This document shows positions 36,857 through 46,385 of a stretch of DNA of 64,000 nucleotides, piece by piece. The position numbers were made by a program, and so were the translations under genes. Below the pieces are notes generated by a model. That model saw only the letters and a program-made list of their open reading frames with translations. It was not told the DNA's origin and made no database searches. The number at the start of each line of letters is the position of its first letter. Position 1 is the stretch's first letter. Origin of the DNA: Pontiellaceae bacterium (GTDB lineage Bacteria; Verrucomicrobiota; Kiritimatiellia; Kiritimatiellales; Pontiellaceae); contig JAFGVP010000088.1 in the NCBI GenBank assembly GCA_016937945.1, positions 28,735 to 92,734 of the forward strand. Reading direction: 5' to 3'.

Positions 36857-38245
36857 ATGGATTATGATGTCATCGTTATCGGGGCCGGCCCCGGAGGTTA
36901 TCCAGCGGCTATTAAAGCAGCAAAACTCGGAGCAAAAACTGCAATTATTGAGCGAGAATGGCTCGGAGGAACCTGCCTGAACTGCGGTTGCATCCCGACC
37001 AAAACGCTGATCGCCGGTGCAGAAGTCTACCAGAAGATATTGCATGCGCAAAGCTTCGGCATCAATGTCGGCACGCCTGAAATTGATTATCCGGCCATGA
37101 AAAAGCGAAAGGATGAGGTGGTTCAGAACCTGCAAAGCGGCATTGGCTCCCTCCTGAAAGCCCACGATGTTGCGGTGTACCAAGGAACCGGTTCCTTTCG
37201 CGATGCCAATACGGTGGCGGTCAATCAGGCCGACGGATCGGTAAAGGAAATCACCGGAAAAAACATCATTATTGCCACGGGTTCTACATCGACGGTTCCC
37301 GGATTTATTCCAAAGCATGAGCGGATTGTTGAAAGCCGCGCCTTTCTCGAACTCGAAAAACTGCCGGAAACCCTGCTCGTTCTCGGCGGCGGATATATCG
37401 GGTGCGAACTGGCCTGCATGGCCGCCGGACTGGGCGTGAAGGTAACCATTGTGGAACTGCTGGCCGATGTGCTCATGCTGCTCGACAAGGATGTCCGGCA
37501 GGTCGTTAAGAAACACATGAAGGATGAGCTTGGAATGACCCTGCTGACCGGTGATGCCATGGTCGACATTGCGGCCGATGAAAACGGCGTGACGGCAAAG
37601 GCTGGCGAAACCAAACTCGAAGCCGACATGCTGCTCGTAGCCATTGGACGCAGTCCGGTCACTGATGGGTTGAATGTTGAAGCCGCAGGAATCGTTCCAA
37701 ATGAGCGCGGCTATATTGAGGTGGATGAACTCAGCCGGACCAATGTCCCCCACATTTACTGCATCGGTGATGTTTCCGGCAGGATGCAGCTGGCGCACGC
37801 GGCGACTTCGCAGGCCGTTTATGCCGTTGAGCATGCGTTGAAGGATGAGGAAAAAATCGAAGAGGTCGTGATTCCCGGCGTGATTTTTACCTCTCCGGAA
37901 GTGGCTCTCGTCGGCCACACAGAACTGGACGCTAAGAAACTGGGTATCGAAACCAACGTCGGAAAATTCTATTTCCGCGGGCTTGGAAAGGCGATGGCTT
38001 CCAAAGAAACCGAGGGCTTCGTTAAAATCATTGCCGAAAAAGAGACGGATCGCATCATCGGGGCGCAATGCGCCGGACCGCATGCAACGGATCTGATCAG
38101 CGAAATGGTTATTGCGGTTCGCGAGGAACTGACTGCAGAAGAACTCGGAAACACAGTACATGCGCATCCGACTTTTGCAGAGGTCTGGATGGAGGCTGCA
38201 CATGCGGTACATAAGGCATGCATCCATGCGCCGCCGGCGCGGTAG
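36857..38245 (+). CDS. lpdA: Dihydrolipoyl dehydrogenase
   Basis: FAD disulfide reductase (E3) of 2-oxoacid dehydrogenase and glycine cleavage complexes. The FAD-binding GAGPGG is at residues 9-14 and the redox pair is Cys40 and Cys45 in GTCLNCGCIPTK; an extra Cys43 replaces the usual Val. The NAD-binding LGGGYIGCE motif is near 177-185. The C-terminal HPTFAE (His437, Glu442) supplies the catalytic base pair. Length (462 aa) is normal. AAGGAGAG precedes the ATG. No E1 or E2 gene is nearby, so the complex it serves cannot be named. A strong terminator follows its stop. Confidence 0.93.
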   Translation: MDYDVIVIGAGPGGYPAAIKAAKLGAKTAIIEREWLGGTCLNCGCIPTKTLIAGAEVYQKILHAQSFGINVGTPEIDYPAMKKRKDEVVQNLQSGIGSLLKAHDVAVYQGTGSFRDANTVAVNQADGSVKEITGKNIIIATGSTSTVPGFIPKHERIVESRAFLELEKLPETLLVLGGGYIGCELACMAAGLGVKVTIVELLADVLMLLDKDVRQVVKKHMKDELGMTLLTGDAMVDIAADENGVTAKAGETKLEADMLLVAIGRSPVTDGLNVEAAGIVPNERGYIEVDELSRTNVPHIYCIGDVSGRMQLAHAATSQAVYAVEHALKDEEKIEEVVIPGVIFTSPEVALVGHTELDAKKLGIETNVGKFYFRGLGKAMASKETEGFVKIIAEKETDRIIGAQCAGPHATDLISEMVIAVREELTAEELGNTVHAHPTFAEVWMEAAHAVHKACIHAPPAR

Positions 38246-38271
38246 GACCGAACCAAACAGAGAAGCATTAG

Positions 38272-38303
38272 CGCCCGGAGTCAGTTCCGGGCGTTTTTCT
38301 TTT
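38272..38303 (+). terminator. Intrinsic terminator after lpdA
   Basis: An 8-bp GC-rich stem (CGCCCGGA at 38272-38279, TCCGGGCG at 38286-38293) with a 6-base loop is followed by TTTTTCTTTT. It separates lpdA from the DUF481 gene. Confidence 0.9.
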
Positions 38304-38369
38304 GCAACGTTGACGCGCCCGATCCAAACCGATAGCTTCCCCGCCAATATTTATCACGTAGCGAGAATC

Positions 38370-39377
38370 ATGATACCAATTAGAAAATTTTTTACTTTGC
38401 TTTTGCTCTCAACCCTTACAGGAACCTATGCAGATGACACGATCCTGTTAAAGAACGGCGACCGACTGACCGGCGATATTCTTAAGGAAACTGAAGAGAA
38501 CGTCTACTTCCGCTCCAGAGCATTCGGCGCGGTCAGCCTTCGTCAGGCGGACATCAGGGAAGTGCACCGCGGATCGGAACCGGATCTTGCCGCACAGGGA
38601 AAGCAAGCACCCCAAACAGGCGATCCGGCTCTGGCATCAGCCCCTGAAAAAAAAGCCCAAAGCGATTCCCTGAAGCCGGAGGAAAAGAAAAAATCCAAAT
38701 GGTCCGGACAGGCCGGGCTGGCGCTCGCCATGCGGGAGTCGACCAAGTTTAATTCCACAGGAGTAACCGGCAAGGATCAGAACGAGACCTATCGTTTTCA
38801 CGGCAAGCTGGGATGGAAGGAACAGAAGGACCAACTCAGCTGGGACTGGACCTACCGCTACAGCCGCGATGAATATGAGAAGCAGGATGATTATCTGAAC
38901 ATCACCCAGAACTACACCCACGATTTCTGGGAAAATTATTACGCAACTGCGAAAACGATGTACCAGCAGGATTACCGCCGAACCATAGAGCACGAATATC
39001 TCCAGACAGCGGAAATGGGCATTAAATGGGTTTCAAAGCCGAACTTTGAGTTGAGCACTTCGGCGGGGGGCGGATACCACAAGTATGACCGGACCAACCA
39101 GAGCAGCTCATCGGAACCGGAAGAGGAAGTCAGCGTGTTCTTTGATCAATCAATGCGCTGGACCGTGGTAAACTCGCTCACCCTGATCCAGAAATACACA
39201 CACCTCGGCGACCTGACCAACTATCACTTTGTGTTCAGCGCCGGACTCGAAAACAAACTGATTCAGGACTTGTTTGTCCGCATGGAGTACCGGCTGGATC
39301 AGGACACAGGGGTATCCACGGATGACAGCGGCTACCGGGACCGAGCCCTTCTCACCAGCCTGCTCTACAAGTTCTAA
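38370..39377 (+). CDS. DUF481 outer-membrane beta-barrel protein
   Basis: A 335-residue protein with a signal peptide (RKFFTLLLLSTLTGTYA). Residues about 22-70 form a small domain typical of the family (ILLKNGDRLTGDILKETEEN), then a Lys/Glu/Pro-rich linker. From about residue 115 a series of amphipathic strands follows (WSGQAGLALAMRES, WDWTYRYSRDEYE and others), ending in the aromatic residue Phe (SLLYKF) as outer-membrane barrels do. DUF481 proteins are putative outer-membrane proteins of unknown role. The ATG at 38370 lies beyond the lpdA terminator; a longer frame runs into lpdA and is rejected. It converges with the CpXC gene. Confidence 0.85.
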   Translation: MIPIRKFFTLLLLSTLTGTYADDTILLKNGDRLTGDILKETEENVYFRSRAFGAVSLRQADIREVHRGSEPDLAAQGKQAPQTGDPALASAPEKKAQSDSLKPEEKKKSKWSGQAGLALAMRESTKFNSTGVTGKDQNETYRFHGKLGWKEQKDQLSWDWTYRYSRDEYEKQDDYLNITQNYTHDFWENYYATAKTMYQQDYRRTIEHEYLQTAEMGIKWVSKPNFELSTSAGGGYHKYDRTNQSSSSEPEEEVSVFFDQSMRWTVVNSLTLIQKYTHLGDLTNYHFVFSAGLENKLIQDLFVRMEYRLDQDTGVSTDDSGYRDRALLTSLLYKF

Positions 39378-39410
39378 ACGAGCTCAGAACCCAAGCGGTT
39401 TCCCGAATTA

Positions 39411-40094
39411 CTACGAGTCAGCCTCTTCGAGCAGAAGATACCGTGCACTGATACAGGGCCCCGGAAACATTTCAACAAATTCGTCGGGGCTCTCGTCATA
39501 GAGCTCGCACATGGACTGATAAGCCGGCCGGCCATAGCGAAGAATTCCGCCCAGCTCATGATTTATCGTATCCTGCGTAACAAAGCAGAGCTCCTCATCT
39601 GTCGAATCTTCGACATTCAGCAGCAGACGATGCCGTGCGGGATCGACTTTCTCCATATTGCGGGTGTAAATACTGTATTTCACATACTCGACAACCCGCT
39701 GGTTATAGCCGGCCTCAAGCATGTAGATGAGCTCCACAAGCTCCACACGGGACAACACCAGCCGAACATTCGGCACGGATACATCATCCGGAACAATCTC
39801 ATTAATCTGCTCCAGCGTTCGATCAAACTCCTCCTGAATTTGATCCCTCGGCATTTCGACGGATTCCGGCATCCAGTGAATCATCATGTTGTATTTCGGA
39901 TCGGTGTAGAGCAACGGCATGTCCACCCGGAAAGAGGCACCGCAGTCAGCACACTCCACCCGGTTTAAGCAGTTCTGCATCAGGGCATTCTTCAGCTGCG
40001 GATCATCCGCAACATTTACCGCTTCATAAAGATCGACAAACTGTCCCGCTCCGCAGGCCGGACAGCTGATGTTATATTCTCTGCTTCTACTCAT
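39411..40094 (-). CDS. CpXC-domain protein
   Basis: A 227-residue protein whose N-terminal 60 residues contain two CxxC knuckles (ISCPACGAGQF and VECADCGASF), the arrangement that defines the CpXC domain, likely binding one zinc. The rest is acidic and helical. The function of the family is unknown. It is the last gene of a four-gene same-strand run (NYN-like, HAD hydrolase, SrkA-like kinase, CpXC), 40 bases after the kinase gene. Confidence 0.8.
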   Translation of the reverse strand: MSRSREYNISCPACGAGQFVDLYEAVNVADDPQLKNALMQNCLNRVECADCGASFRVDMPLLYTDPKYNMMIHWMPESVEMPRDQIQEEFDRTLEQINEIVPDDVSVPNVRLVLSRVELVELIYMLEAGYNQRVVEYVKYSIYTRNMEKVDPARHRLLLNVEDSTDEELCFVTQDTINHELGGILRYGRPAYQSMCELYDESPDEFVEMFPGPCISARYLLLEEADS

Positions 40095-40134
40095 AATCCA
40101 TTCACCATTCTTGCTGACCGCTCCGGCGCCAGCT

Positions 40135-41121
40135 TTAATACATGCCCGATTTCAGATGCTCATCATTGATGATTGCATGATACTGATGCTCCAGATCGGA
40201 CACCTCCCGCTGCCAGAACATATCGCTACCCCAATCCGGGAAGTTGCTCTGAAACCGGAAATCATCAATTTGGGTACTGCACCAAGCCTGAAAGTATATG
40301 ATCCGCATGGCCCGCAGAATCTCGATGATGCGTAATTGTCGGTCATCAAACTCAAAAAACTGCTCATATCCATCGAGAATCAGGTTGATCTCATGCCGAC
40401 AGCTGTTTGCATTGCCCGGCAGCAACAGCCACAAATCCTGTACAGCCGGTCCCATGACCATGTCGTCAAAATCAATTACCATAAGGCCCTCATCCGGACG
40501 TTCCAGAATATTAGCCCGATGACAATCCCCATGAATCCGCTGCAAAACGACCTCATCAAAAGCCCGGATCGCGATTTCGACAATGCGTCCGGCAACATCC
40601 CGAAAACGATCCGCCATGTGGCGCGACATAAAGCCACAGGAAAGAAGCAGATCTATTTCCGGCAGGGTTGTATGTTCCGGATGCATCATCAGCCGACTGT
40701 CGGCATGCCTGCGAGAGCCCGCCAGATGAATCCGTCCCAGCAGACTTCCCAGCCGGCGCCATCCCTCATCACCGACCAGATCCATTTCACGTCCGGACTT
40801 TTTCGGAAAGACAGCATAAAGAATCCCGTCAGCGTTCCCGATCGTTCCGCCTCCGGCGAGCTGCAAGGGGGGAATAACCGGAATTTCATCAAGAGAACAA
40901 TCGAGCACAAAGTCGTGTTCATCCTGAAGAGCCGCCCGGTTCCATCGCCCGGGGCGATAAAACTTGGCGATCAGCCGCTCTCCGCCCACGGACTCCAGCT
41001 CATAAACCCGATTGATGTAGCTCGGAAGCGGAGCGGTCAGTCCGGTCAAACGGATTTCCATTCCCTCCTCAACGGCATCAAGGATCCGGTCCGGTGTCAG
41101 GTTGTCGAATGATGCGGTCAT
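40135..41121 (-). CDS. srkA: SrkA/YihE-like stress response kinase
   Basis: A 328-residue phosphotransferase-fold kinase. The catalytic loop RIHGDCHRANIL and the metal-binding VIDFDDMVMGPAVQDLW match the E. coli SrkA (YihE/RdoA) pattern closely; the GPAVQDLW extension is characteristic of that subfamily. The ATP-binding Lys is probably in RLIAKFYRPGRW. SrkA in E. coli counters the MazEF death pathway and envelope stress; the role here is inferred from family only. Its ATG overlaps the stop of the HAD gene by four bases (ATGA), so the two are translationally coupled. Confidence 0.88.
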   Translation of the reverse strand: MTASFDNLTPDRILDAVEEGMEIRLTGLTAPLPSYINRVYELESVGGERLIAKFYRPGRWNRAALQDEHDFVLDCSLDEIPVIPPLQLAGGGTIGNADGILYAVFPKKSGREMDLVGDEGWRRLGSLLGRIHLAGSRRHADSRLMMHPEHTTLPEIDLLLSCGFMSRHMADRFRDVAGRIVEIAIRAFDEVVLQRIHGDCHRANILERPDEGLMVIDFDDMVMGPAVQDLWLLLPGNANSCRHEINLILDGYEQFFEFDDRQLRIIEILRAMRIIYFQAWCSTQIDDFRFQSNFPDWGSDMFWQREVSDLEHQYHAIINDEHLKSGMY

Positions 41122-41783
41122 ACTTCGAGCGCCTCAAAAAGATGCTCTGCATCATCAAATGAATCCACAATGAGATCCGGCATCTCTGCTTCCAGCTGAG
41201 CCCGGTCGAACTGCCCATTGCACACGGCAACTGAAATCAATCCGTTCGACCTTGCCGCTTCTATATCCGCCGGCGTATCGCCCAGCAGAAATGCGCCGGA
41301 AGGATTCCCCGCCCGCTCAAGTGCCAGAGCCGCCATACGGTTGCGATCGCCGTCATCATCACCAAATCCGCCCACATCACAGAAATACCGATCGATACCT
41401 CCATGCCGAAGCTTCAGGAAAGCACATGCGCGAATATTGCCGGTTACCAGCCCCAGTTTCCAATGCTTGGAAACCCGCTCAAGGAAAGAGATGACCCCCG
41501 AATAAACCTCCGGAGGGTCACGTTGCATATTGCGATCAAGGTATTCAGGAAGCATCTGAAAAAAACGCCGGACACATTCTGGATCTGGCCTCAGACCTTC
41601 CTGACGAACCAACTGCTCGACCACGCGAATATCCGTTGCTCCGGCAAAGTTGATTTGCGACATATCAACAGGAACACCATAGGCTTCCTGGAACGCGTCT
41701 CCGAACGCAATACGTCCGGCGCCTTTGGCCTGAAGCAGGGTCCCGTCGATATCACAAAAGATATAGCGCTCAGAAGACGCCAT
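41118..41783 (-). CDS. HAD-family phosphatase
   Basis: A 221-residue haloacid dehalogenase-type hydrolase. Motif I is FCDIDGTLL with the nucleophile Asp and the general acid Asp two residues on. Motif II Thr is in LGLVTGN and motif IV is LLGDTPADIEAA. A helical cap at about residues 18-85 makes it similar to phosphoglycolate phosphatases and beta-phosphoglucomutases. The substrate is unknown. The gene is 8 bases after the NYN-like gene and overlaps the kinase gene by four bases. Confidence 0.85.
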   Translation of the reverse strand: MASSERYIFCDIDGTLLQAKGAGRIAFGDAFQEAYGVPVDMSQINFAGATDIRVVEQLVRQEGLRPDPECVRRFFQMLPEYLDRNMQRDPPEVYSGVISFLERVSKHWKLGLVTGNIRACAFLKLRHGGIDRYFCDVGGFGDDDGDRNRMAALALERAGNPSGAFLLGDTPADIEAARSNGLISVAVCNGQFDRAQLEAEMPDLIVDSFDDAEHLFEALEV

Positions 41784-41791
41784 AGCGTAAC

Positions 41792-42367
41792 CTAGTCAAC
41801 CAGATCAATCAGCTCATTGATCGCATCGGCCTGCGACATTTCCTTCTGCGGGCGCGGGGGTTTGTTTTCGGTCTGAGCAACAGCCGGCTTCTGGCGGCTT
41901 CGGTTGCGGGGATTACGATTTCCGCGGTTTCCATTGCCGGATGAGCGTTCTGTCGGCTCAGGATCACCGCCGGATTCAAATGCTTTGCGGAAGGTGCTGA
42001 TACGCATCTTCAACGCACCGGAGCCAAGCTGCTTTTCAGCCTCGGCAGTGCCGGAGACAAGAATCGCGCCGGAACCCTTGGACCGCACTGTTTTAGCAAG
42101 AAAACGACCGTGTTCCTCGGCGTTCTGACTGTACAAGACTACGATTCCCTCAAACTTTTTACCGGCCGGCGCCTTGTTCAGCGGCGAACCGGAGGCGACA
42201 GCAATGACTTCCAGCTTTTCACGCTGGGCAAAGCGGGCCAGACGACGGAGTGACTGCAGTTGATTGCGGGGAGCGACGTTTCCTTTAAGCCCCACTGAAT
42301 CGTTGAGGGCCACGACATCTACAACCAGCACCGTTTGGGCCGGCTTGAACAGGTTGAATAAACCCAT
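41792..42367 (-). CDS. Possible NYN/PIN-like protein with basic C-terminal tail
   Basis: A 191-residue protein with a Rossmann-like alternation in the first 120 residues. VLVVDVVALNDS near the start puts an Asp at the first strand end, followed by LRRLARFAQREKLEVIAVASGSPL and GAILVSGTAEAEKQL, resembling NYN/PIN-type nuclease folds. Only some of the acidic active-site residues can be guessed. Residues about 135-170 are Arg/Asn/Gly-rich (NGNRGNRNPRNRSRQK), suiting RNA binding. AAAGGA lies upstream of the ATG. It leads the four-gene run. Assignment is tentative. Confidence 0.45.
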   Translation of the reverse strand: MGLFNLFKPAQTVLVVDVVALNDSVGLKGNVAPRNQLQSLRRLARFAQREKLEVIAVASGSPLNKAPAGKKFEGIVVLYSQNAEEHGRFLAKTVRSKGSGAILVSGTAEAEKQLGSGALKMRISTFRKAFESGGDPEPTERSSGNGNRGNRNPRNRSRQKPAVAQTENKPPRPQKEMSQADAINELIDLVD

Positions 42368-42549
42368 GATGATTTCCTTTATGTTGCATTTTCATTTATC
42401 CACGCACATACACCGTCGTTCCTGCCCTGCGCTCTTCAAAGGGTTGGCGCCGGCTGGCGGTGTGTTGCCGTGCGAATTAAGCTGAAGAACCTACCCCAAC
42501 GTTGTACGTGGCGCAAGTCCTGAATTGAGGCGCGGAATTTGGAAGAAAT

Positions 42550-43788
42550 TTAAAGAATGGTACCGTCCGGGATCACCGTATTTTTGGGAATGACAATGAT
42601 TCCGTCGCGAACCCAGTACAACTGATGCTGTTCATCGGCCGCTTTTCCCTCTGGAGAGATGACCACACCGTTTCCGATACGGACATTCTTATCGACGATA
42701 GCCTGCCTGATAACACAGTCCTTGCCGATTCCCATGGGAATTCCCGATGAATGCAGCACAGGACCGTGTTCATAATAATCGGCGCCCATTATGATCGAAT
42801 CTTCGATCTCAGTCCCCTCGCCCACCTTGGCCCGCAGACCGACAACGGAGTGAACGATACTCTTGCCCGAGATGATACAGCCGTCGGAAAGCAATGAATG
42901 GCGCACATCGCACTGATTAATCTTTGAGGGCGGCAGATAACGCATATTGGTGTAAACCGGCGCCTGCATCTCATAGAATGAGAAACTCGGCAGCGCATCC
43001 GCCAACGCAAGGTTTGCCGACCAGAAAGAGCGGATCGTTCCGATATCCTCCCAGTATCCATCAAAAATATAACTGAACACCCGGTGCGATTCGATCGCCC
43101 CCGGGATAATGTGTTTACCGAAGTCGGAATCGCAGCTCTTGCAGAGCAGTTCTCCGAGCACCTCCATATTGAAAACATAGATGCCCATACTGGCCAGATA
43201 GCGCTCCTCCTCATACATCGGAGCACGCAGCTCATCCAGAAGAGGTGTATCCCCCGGCTTCTCAGAAAACCGGATGATCCGACCCGACTGATCCGTCTGC
43301 ATAATCCCCAGAGCCCCGGCCTCGTCACGCATAACCGGTTTGGTGCTGATCGTTAGGTCCGCACCGTTTTCAATATGCGCATCGATAACCTTGCGAATAT
43401 CCATTCGGTAGAGCTGATCACCCGAGAGAATAACGACGAGATCAGGTTGATCCGACATGAAATAACGGATCGAGCGACGTACGGCGTCCGCCGTTCCCTG
43501 AAACCAGCCATCGGAATCGGGTGTCTGTTCCGCAGCCAGAATCCGGACATGCCCGCCACTGAACTGATCAAAGCGAAACGTGGCGGCAATATGCTGATGC
43601 AGCGACACACTGTTGTATTGCGTCAGCAGAAAAATCTTCCGGATCCCGCTGTTTATACAGTTGCTGATCGGAATATCAACAAGGCGGTATTTGCCGGCAA
43701 TAGGAACCGCCGGCTTGGAGCGCTCCTTGGTCAGTGGCTGCAATCGAGTACCGGCCCCGCCCCCCAAAATCAAACCCACAACATTCAT
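42550..43788 (-). CDS. glgC: Glucose-1-phosphate adenylyltransferase
   Basis: First committed enzyme of glycogen synthesis, making ADP-glucose from ATP and glucose 1-phosphate. The start at 43788 gives MNVVGLILGGGAGTRLQPLT directly, the nucleotide-binding loop at residues 8-15. KPAVPIAGKYRLVDIPISN follows, and the C-terminal left-handed beta-helix is present. The sequence style is like plant and cyanobacterial enzymes. The longer frame to 43959 would add 57 residues lacking homology. A run of G's precedes the ATG as a possible ribosome site. No other glycogen gene is present in the window. Confidence 0.92.
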   Translation of the reverse strand: MNVVGLILGGGAGTRLQPLTKERSKPAVPIAGKYRLVDIPISNCINSGIRKIFLLTQYNSVSLHQHIAATFRFDQFSGGHVRILAAEQTPDSDGWFQGTADAVRRSIRYFMSDQPDLVVILSGDQLYRMDIRKVIDAHIENGADLTISTKPVMRDEAGALGIMQTDQSGRIIRFSEKPGDTPLLDELRAPMYEEERYLASMGIYVFNMEVLGELLCKSCDSDFGKHIIPGAIESHRVFSYIFDGYWEDIGTIRSFWSANLALADALPSFSFYEMQAPVYTNMRYLPPSKINQCDVRHSLLSDGCIISGKSIVHSVVGLRAKVGEGTEIEDSIIMGADYYEHGPVLHSSGIPMGIGKDCVIRQAIVDKNVRIGNGVVISPEGKAADEQHQLYWVRDGIIVIPKNTVIPDGTIL

Positions 43789-43880
43789 ATTGGACCCCCC
43801 CAAGTAATCGTCCACAGTATGTACAGATGCTAAGCAAATACGCCGGACATGGGAATCAAAAGAAAAGAAATATTTAACAC

Positions 43881-43909
43881 TTGCCCTACACAGATCCTTT
43901 CTGTAGAAC
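43881..43909 (+). promoter_or_regulatory. Putative promoter for tRNA-Lys
   Basis: TTGCCC (43881-43886) and TAGAAC (43904-43909) are 17 bases apart and lie 55 bases before the tRNA-Lys 5' end, in the gap shared with the divergent glgC gene. Confidence 0.4.
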
Positions 43910-43964
43910 AACTCCTCCTTTGTGGAAAACGGCGTGCCGATCATCCACGAGGAGCCCATTTTTT

Positions 43965-44040
43965 GGGCCGGTAGCTCAGTCGGTAGAGCATTTGACTTTT
44001 AATCAAAGGGTCCCGGGTTCGAGTCCCGGCCGGCTCACCA
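43965..44040 (+). tRNA. tRNA-Lys (UUU)
   Basis: A 76-base cloverleaf. The acceptor GGGCCGG pairs with CCGGCTC (one G-U). The D-arm contains AGCTCAGTCGGTAGAGC. The anticodon stem-loop TTTGA-CTTTTAA-TCAAA carries anticodon TTT, the T-loop is TTCGAGT, and CCA is encoded. A strong terminator begins 7 bases later. Confidence 0.97.
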
Positions 44041-44046
44041 AAACTA

Positions 44047-44079
44047 AAGGGTCTGCAGCAATGCAGACCCTTCTTTTTT
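44047..44079 (+). terminator. Intrinsic terminator after tRNA-Lys
   Basis: A perfect 11-bp stem (44047-44057 with 44062-44072) closed by a GCAA tetraloop is followed by CTTTTTT. Confidence 0.92.
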
Positions 44080-44113
44080 CAGTAATCCTCTCTCATACCC
44101 GCCGACGTCGAAC

Positions 44114-44144
44114 AAAAAAAACTCCGGTGCAAAACGCCCCGGAG
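44114..44144 (-). terminator. Intrinsic terminator after the symporter gene
   Basis: On the minus strand CTCCGG (44144-44139) pairs with CCGGAG (44127-44122) and is followed by eight T's. It lies about 45 bases beyond the symporter stop. The plus-strand side also has a short T-run, so it may work in both directions. Confidence 0.75.
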
Positions 44145-44189
44145 CCTTTTTCTGTCTCAGGGAATATTCCCCGGCACCTAGGTAGGTGA

Positions 44190-46385
44190 CTACCAGAAGA
44201 TCACATAGAGAGCGACCGTAGCAGCACAAACAACCAGCCCCCAGATCAATGCAGGCTTGGAGGTGGTCATATCGAGTCGGGTATTGCTCTCAAATACAAC
44301 CTTCTTCTCGGCCTTATGAACCAGACCATAGACGCAGAGAATTGCCAGAACAATCAACAGCGAGTAGGACATGCTATAGAGAAAATGTCCCTGATGCGGG
44401 GGGCGGCGCCATTCCAGAATGCCATAAACAATCGGATTGGCAATCAAGCCAATCACACCAGCCCATGGACCAGAGCGCCGATTGATAAGTCCATAGATAA
44501 AGACAGCAAGAATACCTGTAGAAACATATCCCTGGAATGACTGAATAAATTCAAAAATACTATCGAATTTATTGAGAGCCGGCGCCAGCGCACAACCAAG
44601 AAGCACGAAAACACCGATAAAGATTCGACCCATCGTGACATACTGGAACTGCTTCGCATCGGGATTGATATAGCGCTGATAGACATCCATTGTCAGCAGG
44701 GTTGAGGCAGCATTCAGCACAGCTGCCAGAGATGAGATAATGGCTCCCATCAGAGCAGCAATTACAAAACCAAGAATACCTTTATTTTTCGGAATCAGCT
44801 TGGTGATCAACATTGCCAATGCCTTGTCGTACTTGTACGGAGAAATGGTAACAACATCGATTTGTTTTCCAAGTTCAGCAAGGGCCTCGTTCTCTGCCAC
44901 GATCAGAGCGGCGACAGTCGTCGCTTCAGGCACCTTCGGAGTGGTCAGCAACTTGTTGTAAACCGTCGCATTGTATTCCTTCACCTCAAGAGCCTTTTCT
45001 GGATGCGCAGTTGTGTATTTCGGATCCAGAATAAAGATTGTCTTTCCAAGGCTTTCGATTTCTCCTTCCAGTGACTGAATCACTGCCACTTTGGTCTCGG
45101 CATCCAGACCGGCATTTTCAATCAGAGCCAGCTGAGCCTCTTTACTTGAGGCCGAGAGCTCAACCGCACGACTATACTTGTAGAACGGGTTTTTAGCAGG
45201 ATTCAGCTCAAGGGTTTCAAGCTCCACATTCTGAGACGCAGCTTTTACAGCTTTGTTGTAAGCATCAACCTTAGCCTTCACATCCGGATTAAATACGCCC
45301 CACTCCGCATTCAGATCAAATACCTGACCAGGAACCTGACCCTGCGCAAGCTCAGTTGCGCAAGCTTCAAACTGCTCCAAGGTCGTCCCTTTATTGGCAG
45401 CCTGCCTCATTTCACCAGAGAACAGATTAAACGCAATGATTCCGGGAATAACAATAACGAAAGGTACAACCAACTTCAGACCTGCGGCCAATACCAATCC
45501 TTTCTGACCTTCAGCCAGCGAGCCGGAACCAAGAATGCGCTGGGTAATGTACTGATTAAGTCCCCAGTAATAAAAGTTCGGAATCCAGATTCCAAGCAAC
45601 AGAATACCCCACGGCATCGCCGGATTATTCATGTGCATGGCGCTTTCATTGACCGCTGAAAAACTTGCACTTCCTCCCTGAGCAAGTCCGGCACTGGCAC
45701 CTGTTGCAGTAACAATAGTATCTGCAGCAATATCAGCCCCTGTCGGATTACCAAGCGCGCTGAAAGCAAAATAAGTAATCACACCGCCGCCGACAATCAG
45801 TGCCGACCCCTGCAACAAGTCAGCCCACGCACAGGCTTTCAACCCGCCTACCGCAACGTAGATTGCGGCCATTACGCCAAGTGCCCAGCAACAGCCTGTA
45901 AGGGAAAGAGGATAACCGAAATCCTCCATTAATTCCGTCAGCGTGGTAGCTCCCGCATAAATCACCCCGATCAGAGATACACCAATCAGAATCAAAATCA
46001 TGGAAAGGGTCATAAGCAGACGAGCCCAGTGATTGTAACGGACTTCAAGAAACTCAGGTATCGTGGTGATCCCCGATCTGAGAAAATATGGAAGAAGCGC
46101 AAATGCAACGACAAACAGAGTGATAGCGGCAATCCACTCCCAGCTGGCAACCGATAGCATTTCATTACCAGCCCCCTGACCGGACATCCCGACAAACTGT
46201 TCAGCAGAAATATTTGCCGCAATAAGCGAAAACCCGATCAACCACCAAGTCAGTCCACGCCCGGCAAGAAAGTAATCTTCTGCGCCATTTTCACCATGCG
46301 TCTCTTCCCCTTTGGATTTATAGAGACCGACAAAAAGTACGGCCGCCACAAATGCCACAAATACAATAATATCAACTATACCCAT
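44190..46385 (-). CDS. Sodium/solute symporter (SSS/SLC5) with large internal insertion
   Basis: A polytopic 731-residue LeuT-fold transporter using a sodium gradient for uptake. Family marks include AGRGLTWWLIGFSLIAANISAEQFVG near the N-terminus, NQYITQRILGS in the middle and the sodium-site helix MGAIISSLAAVLNAASTLLTMD. The substrate is not predictable; sugars are common for this vSGLT-like branch. Between FNLFSGEM (about residue 318) and YKYDKALAML (about 516) lies an insertion of about 195 mostly hydrophilic, helix-forming residues that usual 500-550-residue relatives lack. AAGGAG precedes the ATG. It stands alone, between tRNA-Lys and a divergent cbiX-like gene. Confidence 0.88.
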   Translation of the reverse strand: MGIVDIIVFVAFVAAVLFVGLYKSKGEETHGENGAEDYFLAGRGLTWWLIGFSLIAANISAEQFVGMSGQGAGNEMLSVASWEWIAAITLFVVAFALLPYFLRSGITTIPEFLEVRYNHWARLLMTLSMILILIGVSLIGVIYAGATTLTELMEDFGYPLSLTGCCWALGVMAAIYVAVGGLKACAWADLLQGSALIVGGGVITYFAFSALGNPTGADIAADTIVTATGASAGLAQGGSASFSAVNESAMHMNNPAMPWGILLLGIWIPNFYYWGLNQYITQRILGSGSLAEGQKGLVLAAGLKLVVPFVIVIPGIIAFNLFSGEMRQAANKGTTLEQFEACATELAQGQVPGQVFDLNAEWGVFNPDVKAKVDAYNKAVKAASQNVELETLELNPAKNPFYKYSRAVELSASSKEAQLALIENAGLDAETKVAVIQSLEGEIESLGKTIFILDPKYTTAHPEKALEVKEYNATVYNKLLTTPKVPEATTVAALIVAENEALAELGKQIDVVTISPYKYDKALAMLITKLIPKNKGILGFVIAALMGAIISSLAAVLNAASTLLTMDVYQRYINPDAKQFQYVTMGRIFIGVFVLLGCALAPALNKFDSIFEFIQSFQGYVSTGILAVFIYGLINRRSGPWAGVIGLIANPIVYGILEWRRPPHQGHFLYSMSYSLLIVLAILCVYGLVHKAEKKVVFESNTRLDMTTSKPALIWGLVVCAATVALYVIFW

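Noticed and set aside
43965..44040. tRNA-Lys 3' end as an integration site
   Set aside because: No integrase gene or direct repeat of the tRNA end was seen nearby.
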